Below, piece after piece: positions 56,100 to 64,000 of a stretch of DNA of 64,000 bases (position 1 is its first letter; each line of letters opens with the position of its first letter). The stretch is taken from assembly GCA_028554755.1 (NCBI GenBank), contig JAPTOF010000005.1, forward strand, positions 14,916,001 through 14,980,000, written 5' to 3'. This stretch comes from Cordia subcordata (Eukaryota > Streptophyta > Magnoliopsida > Boraginales > Cordiaceae). A program made the translations under genes and the position numbers. A model generated the notes under the pieces. It saw only the letters and a list, made by a program, of their open reading frames with translations. It did not search any database and was not told where the DNA came from.

Positions 56100-58140
56100 T
56101 ATGTCGCTAGAACCTTAGATCCATTTCCAATTGGAGACCCTTCTTTTTGTTTAAAGACACTCTTGGATTTTCTTGAAGCTATCAACACCATTTGGCCATT
56201 AAATTTTTTATATATTCTTTTTAATTAAAATATTATAATATCTCTATTGGTTTAAACACCAACATTAGCTTAAGGAGCTTGAATAGCACCATGGTTCTTA
56301 GGGTAGTAGTATAAGATATGTTTAGTTTTTCTTTTCACAAGCAATGCCTCTGTACCTAGATCTTTGACAAGAAAACAATCAGAACTGATATACAATGGCC
56401 ATATGCGGTTCTTACAGGTAGATTTCCCATTCTCAAGTTTGTTATCAACTGCACCTCTAATGATCATTTTTTGATGGGGCACCATCATTGATCTTTTCAA
56501 TTTTTTTTTTTTTGGGGATAAGGCACCAGTAATGATCTATTCCTATTTTTTATCATTTTATTTGCTAGTACTTCAAAAAATCCTATTGGATTGCTTTGGA
56601 AAAGTCAGAGTTGCAAATAAAGGTTGCCATGAATCGAGAATATGATAGGATTTCCAAATTCATATTGTTATCTCCTTGGACTAATTAACCAAATTATATA
56701 TCTATTTTAAAAATGTCTTCTAATTGTGAAGTGATAAAATTATTTGATGCTTACTAGGTGGATTTTCTGCAATGGGTATTAATTTTGGTTGTGTATATTA
56801 TTGCTCAAATCCAGATAACAAAACAATGTCCCTATTAGATCTTTAATAAGGTGAGTGTTTTCTTTACTTTCCTAATTGCTCAAGATTATCATATTTAATT
56901 GGAGATGCCCCAACTAACCAAATTACTGAAAATCAGCAATGTTTAGAAGTTAGCTAAATTACATATGCATAAGCTGTAAGGAAGATCCCATCATTGTAGA
57001 GGATTTCATTACTAAAATATTTGCAAACCTTATTCATTGTGACATGGGGTTACTTTAATTCAGCCAATTTTGTAAGCATTGGGGTTGCAATTGTGTGAAG
57101 GATATTATTTCAGTTGATGAGAGTTGTGTCAGGTAATAGAGATGGATGCTTGAGTGGTTAGAAGTTGATGCTTTCGCAGAGAAGGTGGCTGACTTGGTTT
57201 GTCTCATGCAAGGATGGTGCAGAGTAAAATGGAGTCATGGTTGTTGGCCTGATGTCTGTGCACTTCCAATTAGGTGTAGGGTGGCAACGTTCTTGTGCTT
57301 TTTGTGTTTGAGCCCACCATTGCAATAGGGGAGTATTTTCTGTTTGGACAGTAAATTGATAAACAAACCCCTTCGTAACAGTTTAAACTTTTAGATGAGT
57401 GATTACATAAATATAATCCTAGTCCCCAACTTTGTCTGAAGGTCCAAATAAAATGAAAATAGTCTGTATGATTCATCAAGGACTTGCACAAATTATCTTA
57501 TCCAAATTAGGATTTTTCATTGTTACTGTTGTGGTCTTCCATTTGCATGTTGTATTAGAATAAGGTTGTGTTTCCACTCCTTAACCACGTACAAAAAGAG
57601 GGGGAAAAAACAAAGGAAAATTTTCTATACCAACTTTTCCTTTTAATATTGAGATATTTGTCTTCTAGAATGTTTAAGTGATGAAACATTTTAAATATAT
57701 GCTTTTCATTTTTGTGTAAGGTAGGTGATTATGACTTCTATTTCCAAAAGTCAAAACTAGCTTGTTGACAACATGACATTTGGACAGTTTACTATGTTTT
57801 CAGTTCTAACTTATTGTTCTTTTATTTTATTTGGAATAGGTTGTTGGGCATTCTTTGGGTCTTTTTACACATTGCGTGAACATCAAGAACTATCAAGGGC
57901 TATTTGCATTACTTTTGCTCCAGGTTGGTGCATATTACCTTATGAAAATAATTTATTATACTGTCGATCAATTTTCTTTCCATCATTTATCTTTTTTGCG
58001 TATTTGAATGACCATGCTTGTGTTATATATTTTCTTTCAAATTTAGATTGTGAATATGTTATAAGTGGTTTTTGTTCTCCTTTGTGAATATCTTATAAGT
58101 GATTCCTTTTTCCTTTTTTTTTTTGGAGAAAAATAGTAAG
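56100..58140 (+). other. Element interior upstream of the Myb/SANT-like gene
   Basis: About 2 kb of AT-rich DNA with only short open frames. It may contain leader exons or introns of the element's first gene, but none can be supported. Confidence 0.4.
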
Positions 58141-59098
58141 ATGTCAGCTCGTTGGGACACCGATAGCAACAAATTATTTCTTGAGCTTTGTGTTGAAGAA
58201 ATTAGAAAAGTAAAAAAGTCACCCAAATCTTTGAATATCGCTGCATGGGAGAATATTAGGAAGAAGTTTCATGAGATAACTGGGAAAGAATATACACAAA
58301 AGCAATTTAGAAATCACTGAGATGTACTTAAAAATGATTGGAGGCTTTACCAGACATTGAAAAGAATGGCATCTGGAGTTGGTTGGAAGGAAGCAAGCGG
58401 TACCATTTCTGCATCTGAACCTTGGTGGAGTGACAAAATACAGGTACAGCTCCTCAAAAATTTTATTATAGTTTGCTTATAATGTTTATTAATTTCAAAA
58501 ATTTTAATATAATTGTCTATTATTGCAGAAAGATAAAAGATATGGCAAATTCAAGTACAAGGGATTAGAGCATTATGATTTGATGGAGGAGTTGTTTAGT
58601 GGCACTGCTGCTACAGGAGATCATGCTTATACACCCAACTCGGGCGTACCTCATCCAAGCATGGTCTCTAAACAAGTAGCAGAATCACAGATTGGTGACC
58701 CAGATGTAGAAGAAAATTTTGTTTCTGAAGACCAAATATTACCTACAAATGACCAGGCAACAAGTAGTAGGAGCGGTAATATGACCAAAGGAGTCAAAAG
58801 GAAGAAGCAAGCAAAAGATAGTGCTACATCTTCAATGAATAATAACTTTGATCGGTTGATATCTGTGTTTGAGAGCACCTCGGCATCATCTTGCATGCAA
58901 CAACGTAAGAATGACATTGAAGCTGCAATATCGGTCTTGAAAAATCTTCTAGGTGTTGCACGGGGATCACAAATGCAAATGTTTGGAGCACGTAAGATGG
59001 CTGATGCACCCTGGAGAGAGGTTTTCATGGCTTTGAAAGATGAAGATCTTCAATTATCGTTTCTAAAGTCCGAATGGGAGCGAAATGCTTCCCCTTAG
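58141..59098 (+). pseudogene. Myb/SANT-like DNA-binding protein of the transposon, one nonsense mutation
   Basis: Exon 1 (58141-58443) and exon 2 (58529-59098) join in frame to a 290-aa product. The N-terminal ~95 residues form a Myb/SANT-like domain (begins MSARWDTDSNKLFLELCVEE; later NDWRLYQTL and WWSDKI). This is the partner protein that in PIF/Harbinger elements binds the ends and brings the transposase to DNA. Codon 60 is TGA (58318-58320) where the family has tryptophan, in RNH-W-DVLKNDW; the rest of the frame stays open. A shorter restart product lacking half of the domain is conceivable but unlikely to work. Start chosen at the conserved MSARWD. Confidence 0.82.
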
Positions 59099-59346
59099 CT
59101 TCGTGCTACACTACTTTAGCGTTTTTACTTGATACTTTGAACATATTTTCTTTTGGTAGTTTAATGTGTTATGTGAACTACTGTAATGGTTTTACTTATA
59201 ATGTTTGGAACAATTTTTTTCCTTTTACTTGTGGTTTAACAGGCTACTTTGGAATACTAATATCTCATATTACTGAATTTTTAATTTAAACTTTTTCGAT
59301 AAATCAAATTTATGATATATGTGTGGTTTAAATGTTTACAGGTTCA

Positions 59347-60675
59347 ATGGAAGAAAATAGTTTTGTGATCAATGATTTTACCTCTTGTGTTGAAATGTAT
59401 GGTGATGATGATTATGACGAGGGTGTGGAAAGTGATAGAAGAAGATTGTTATTAACAGGAGCTACGTTTTATCTTCATCAAGTGCATGCTACTGATAGTT
59501 GTATTGGACAGGTTCCTTGTCGGACTTCTATTTTGAGAGGCTGGCCATGGATTCAAGAACTCTTGAATGATGCATCGAAAACTGATAGGTGTTATCAAAA
59601 TCTTCGAATGAATAGGGCTAATTTTTTGAATTTATGTGAACTATTGAAAAATGAATATGGAGTATCGTGTAGTAAAAATGTAAGAATTGAGGAGAAACTT
59701 GTTATATTCTTATATATTGTTGGGCAAAGTCAAAGTAGTAGAGCAGCTCAAGAAAGGTTCCAACGATCCGGAGAAACTATTCATAATCATTTTCATGAGA
59801 TCTTGGATGTTTTGGTAAACATGTCGATTCGTAATATCAAACAAAAAGATGTGGAAGGGATTCATCCATATATATATAACAATTCAAAGTATCATCCACA
59901 TTTTCAGGTTAGTTTTATTTATTATTAAGATTATATTTATAATATTTTTCTTTGTTTAATTCCTTTTTTTTTTTTTTAGCATTGCATAGGTGCAATAGAT
60001 GGAACACATGTCGAAGTTGTTTTATCACCTGACATGAGATATCCATTTTATGGAAAAAAAGGATATCCAACTCAAAATGTCATGGCAGCTTGCAATTTTT
60101 ATATGTGTTTCACATATTGCATGGCCGGTTAGGAGGGTTCGGCGCATGACACTCGTATCTTTCTCGATACGATTCACGATGAAACAAAAAAATTCAAGAT
60201 GCCCGTTGGAGGTTAGTTTATATATATATATATATAAAGTGTAGTTTTTTATTTATTATAAAAAAAGAAAAACATTTATTTTCTTCATCTTATTCTTTTC
60301 TAATTTTTTATTTATTACGTAGATCAATTTTATTTGGTGGATTCTGGATATCCAAATATGAAAGAATTCCTTGCTCCGTACAAAAATGAAAGGTATCATT
60401 TGCAAGACTATGAAAATCAAGTCCCTCAAAATCCAAAAGAGTTATTCAATTATTGTCATTCTTCGTTGAGAAGTGTAATAGAGAGAACATTTGGAGTATG
60501 GAAGAATAGATTTCAAATCATGAAAAGAATGCATTGTGGGTATAATTGGGATACACAAGTGAAATTGGTCTTAGCAACAATGGCCCTTCACAATTATATT
60601 CGCCATCAAAATTTAGATGATATATTTTTTGAGGAAGCTATTGTCGAGAGGGATAATGATATTGGCACAGATTAA
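59347..60675 (+). pseudogene. PIF/Harbinger DDE transposase (DDE_Tnp_4), one nonsense mutation
   Basis: Exons 59347-59907, 59980-60211 and 60323-60675 join in frame to 381 codons plus stop. The N-terminal half contains a helix-turn-helix-like region (RMNRANFLNLCELLKNEYGV). The catalytic triad is intact: Asp194 in GAIDGTH, Asp271 in VDSGYP and Glu318 in IERTFG. The sole defect is TAG at 60130-60132 (codon 238), replacing the conserved Trp of MAG-W-EG, between the first and second Asp. Both introns are short and AT-rich. Without readthrough the product would lose two of three catalytic residues, so the copy is not autonomous now. Confidence 0.85.
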
Positions 60676-61384
60676 TATGTTTTTTGTTATGTACAATGAC
60701 ACACAAGATTAATATGTTGATCTTTGAATTTTTATTTTATTAATATTTTCTGTATTTTTTATTTTTTATAATTCATTTATCATTAAATAATTAATTTTTT
60801 TTATATATTTTAATTTCTACAATTTATTTGTCATTAAATAATTAGTTTTTTTATTTTAATCATAAAATTAATAATATACAATGAGTTATAACTCAAAGAA
60901 TTGAGGGTATTGTAACAAAACAAAATTAGTTTGTTGATCTTTGAATTTTTGTCTTATTTATATTTCTTCTATATTTTATTTTTTACAATTTATTTATCAC
61001 TAAACAATTTTTTTTCATTTTATTGGTAAACTTTTAACATCTAGCAATTTTTTTATTTTAATTTGTTAATTTTTGTAATTTCTTAATTTTAACATATAAC
61101 TAAAATACAAATATCTTAAATGAGATGCAAATGTTTTAGATGACTTGCAACCTTCCCAAAAAAAAAAAAAGTTGCAAAAAGTTTTGAACAATTTGAGTAT
61201 ATAAGCTACAAGAGTTTTAACATCTAACAATAATATACCACGAGTAAAAAGGGCATTATTGTCAAATATGTTTATTTAAGGATTTAGGATTAGTGTTATA
61301 CCAAACAATCTTATTAATAAGATGCTTATTTCTTATAAGATATATTTTAAGATCTTATCATATAAGATCTTATAAGATTTAAGA
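60676..61384 (+). other. Element interior downstream of the transposase gene
   Basis: AT-rich DNA, no gene. A segment starting TTGATCTTTGAATTTTTATT is repeated at about 60718 and 60937 with changes. The last 100 bases before the terminal repeat are built of CTTATAAGAT palindromes. Confidence 0.5.
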
Positions 61385-61406
61385 TAAGCATATAACAAAC
61401 ACAGCA
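61385..61406 (-). repeat. Right terminal inverted repeat of the PIF/Harbinger element
   Basis: Exact inverted copy of 55615-55636. Confidence 0.92.
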
Positions 61407-61478
61407 TGTGTGTGTGTGTGAGAGAGAAAGCATGTGGAAGCCATGAGAGAGGGAGTGTTGTGCGTATTTTTTTTCATT

Positions 61479-61514
61479 AGGCGCATGTCTCGCCTGCGCC
61501 AAAGGGTACACTAG
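61479..61514 (+). mobile_element. Candidate Helitron 3' terminus just outside the PIF element
   Basis: A stem GGCGCA / TGCGCC with a 9-base loop (61480-61500) is followed ten bases later by CTAG (61511-61514) and then T, which fits a Helitron 3' end. The 5' end (A|TC...) was not located; it might lie left of 55615, with the PIF element nested inside. Confidence 0.4.
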
Positions 61515-64000
61515 TTGCTAAGGTACACGTAGGTCGGGTGTACATAATTATTTGCGAAAAGATAATGTTCTTGGATCTTGAAACCGTTGGGCAAGAGGTA
61601 TAATCGTCAAGCTACCATACAAACTATTGGTTGTTACTAATAGAGGGGCGACTTATCGTAATAATATTGTGTATAATGTAGAACAAGGAGTTGCTAGACA
61701 TGAGGTTATCACTTGGGTATAGGAAAGCAACCTCAGTAAATTATTGAAAAGGACAATGCAAATATTAGTTTTTGTTTTAAAATAAATCATTGCTATCTAC
61801 TTTATTAATTGGATAAGGATTATCCGTCGAGAAGCTTATCATCAATAGGAAAACTTGGGTCTAGGAAAACAACCTGGAAAATTACTGAAACAGACAATGC
61901 AAAATTAATTTGCTTTTTATGTTATCTACTTCAATAATTGCGTGGAGGTCATTGGAGGGGAAAACTGTTTGTGATTGGGAACGTAGAATATTCTAGAGGT
62001 TGTTTTTCTGGTCACGGAACAATTGATAGAGATGGATTGACGATTATTGTATTTGTTATATGCTTATTTGAAATCTTAAATTTGAAAAAAGAATGAACTC
62101 TTCACATAGTATGTTATATCAGCGTATTCCGACATAACATCTACATTTATATATCTAATGTCTACAATATATATTATAATAAAGTACGGAGTCCATATAT
62201 ATGTTGTTCTAATTTTATAAGTTGTTTTTCTTTAAAAAAAAAATGAGTTAAACGTTATGCTTTTTTTTTTTAACTTTTCCTATTCAAATCTTCTAATCTA
62301 TACTTTCTATTATTGTACATTCTATATTGTATTTTATACATGCTATACTATTCTATATTCTATTAGTCCTTATAAAATAAGTCTTTTTCCCCCCTTAAAA
62401 GCAATAAAACTGATTTATAATCGTTAAGTGCTAATAAACATTCTTTTTTTCTAAAGTTAAGTAGAAAATACTCTAAATATGTGGTGACACCACTTGATAT
62501 GAGGAAGTTGCTTCAACCCATTTAATAAGGGCCAGGAACAAGAATTATCCGAACTCTTTTCCCAAAAGGTAAGTCCCTCTAGCGTAATTTTTTATTTTAC
62601 TCAAAAGACATCAAGGGATGGATTCCTTCCTTTCAATTTTTAATCTATTCCAAGAACATCAAATGATAGAGTCCTTCTTTTCAATGTTTTAGTTTTACTC
62701 TACTAGGGTAACCTCTATTTGCTTAATTAAGAATCTCTCATATGGTAATGATTAAATTCTTAAGATTATTTTGCTATAATTGCATCATCAGTCATGATAA
62801 TTATTAGATGACAATTGGTTCAATAGAATAAATTTGGACAAAAACAGAATAAGTTAGGACCAATTTGGCATTGTTGTTCCAATATGCTCATATATACTGG
62901 TTTTAAAAAGTGTTGAATTCAAAAGTACCATTAAAAAAAGTTATTTTACTGTTTGGCAAAATTGTTGGTCGATAAAAAATAGTTTGTAACTTGTTTGGTT
63001 AAACTTACTACTAAAGTGTTGTTTATGATTTATATTTGTTTGTTTGATTTCAATATTTTAAATTTTTTTATTTTATAAATTTCTTAATTTTTTGGAAAAG
63101 AAATCTAAATAATTTATTCATTTATTTGATTTCATGTGCTAATTCCAACCAAAAAAAAAAATCTCGTTTGTACGTAGAATGTACCGAAAGATATAAAAAT
63201 GAAGCCGTCACTTCAGAAAGCAACGAGCTGTGATGAACAAGTCAAATTCTCGTATTTATTTATTATTTATAGCTGTTACTCTCATTGTGCCCAAAAACTG
63301 GGGACAATGCAAGTTGTTTCCTGGTACATACGTATCGACTCTCTCCTCATTGTGCGTCTTGGTCTTAGACTGTTAAAGAATTTTGGAATCTCAAACTAAA
63401 AGATCTTATTTAATAGTCTTGAATTTTTTATTTTTTTTTCATACGAGAAGAAATTTTGACACTCTTCCTCATGTATAATTAACCAAATTTGATGGATTTA
63501 TGAATTTTCATATTGGAGGAAATACTAACACTTCTTTTCGTGTGTGACCAAATTTTTAAACAATATAGGCCACGCGTGGTTGAATTTGATTGAATGGGTC
63601 ACACGTGAATAGATACTTACACATGGTTAAAAGAGACTCAAACTCGGATATATTTTAGCAGTCTCATCAAATTAACCAACTAGGCTATAATCTTGGACTA
63701 ATGTAAGGACTCGTTTGCCACAAGTAATTGTTTGAGTAGCAATAATTAAGTTGGTTGGGTAACTGATATATTTTTTACTTTTAGTTGTTCCTAAATAGTT
63801 GTTAAGCTCGCTAACTGAGCAAAATGTGTTGACAAAATTAGCTGTTAATTAGCTAATGAATGCAAAATAATCTAAAAAGATATTGATATCACATCATCAT
63901 CATCATTATTTGCATTATTATAAGAGAATAATTAGATATATGTTCTTTATAATAATATTTTAATATTAAAGCACAGTAATAAGATTACTTTTTTATCAAA
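61515..64000. other. Intergenic, no gene seen
   Basis: AT-rich DNA. 62052-62066 (TTTGTTATATGCTTA) equals the inner part of the PIF terminal repeat and may be a stray end of a related element. Half-MITE phrases occur at about 62860-63050 and 63705-63850. No protein or RNA gene is recognisable. Confidence 0.5.

Larger units (their letters stand above)
55615..61406 (+). mobile_element. PIF/Harbinger-like autonomous-type transposon, 5.8 kb, inactivated
   Basis: Perfect 22-bp terminal inverted repeats bound the element: TGCTGTGTTTGTTATATGCT... at 55615-55636 and its exact reverse complement at 61385-61406. Subterminal regions on both sides are rich in ATAAGATCTTAT palindromes. Inside lie, in the same direction, a Myb/SANT-like gene and a DDE_4-type transposase gene, the two-gene layout that defines PIF/Harbinger. 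Both carry one nonsense change. A leader-like region with a duplicated AGCTTTTCCACCTCCATAGC (55868 and 55913) precedes them. No 3-bp target duplication is evident at the ends. Confidence 0.88.

Noticed and set aside
56270..56500. 76-aa minus-strand frame inside the PIF element
   Set aside because: No recognisable domain and opposite in strand to the element's two genes.

Overview
This window is nuclear DNA of a flowering plant, almost certainly a eudicot. It is AT-rich with long gene-free stretches, its genes are split into many GT-AG exons, and the spaces between genes are filled with decayed plant transposons (PIF/Harbinger, Tourist MITEs, Helitrons, a MULE-like foldback, LTR and LINE remnants). 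I see no rRNA, tRNA, CRISPR array, operon or organellar gene. The species cannot be named from the sequence alone.

Four complete protein-coding genes, all on the + strand, could be assembled exon by exon with every reading phase preserved. (1) 8998-17628: a 15-exon ANTH-domain clathrin assembly protein (570 aa, PICALM1/At2g01600 type). (2) 26963-29934: a 3-exon myosin-binding protein with a GTD-binding (DUF593) domain (929 aa, MYOB type). (3) 35750-40359: a 6-exon cytoplasmic Ser/Thr kinase related to cysteine-rich receptor kinases but without an ectodomain (403 aa). (4) 42308-52397: an 18-exon cytosolic phosphoglucomutase (583 aa). Genes 2, 3 and 4 are adjacent and in the same order as their apparent counterparts At1g70750, At1g70740 and At1g70730 in Arabidopsis, so this looks like a conserved syntenic block. 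A possible last exon of an upstream gene lies at 3-119.

Layout: 120-8870 is intergenic and repeat-rich (Tourist MITE, a 1.07 kb AT-rich inverted-repeat element, a Helitron pair). 8998-17628 is the clathrin adaptor gene, with a MULE-like foldback in intron 8. 17.9-26.5 kb is intergenic with MITE and LTR remnants. 26.9-52.4 kb is the myosin-binding/kinase/phosphoglucomutase block, with a Tourist MITE in the kinase and a Helitron pair plus an antisense LINE scrap in phosphoglucomutase introns. 54.5-55.2 kb is a degenerate TTCACAA-type repeat array. 55615-61406 is a 5.8 kb PIF/Harbinger-like element with perfect 22-bp terminal inverted repeats; both of its genes (Myb/SANT-like and DDE transposase) carry one tryptophan-to-stop change. 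The rest, to 64000, is intergenic.

The genes do not form one pathway. They are housekeeping-type functions: endocytic cargo retrieval, actomyosin-driven vesicle movement, signalling, and sugar-phosphate metabolism. I found no convincing new multi-gene system. The most informative observations concern transposon structure and decay, the syntenic block, and a NAGNAG splice acceptor in the clathrin adaptor gene.
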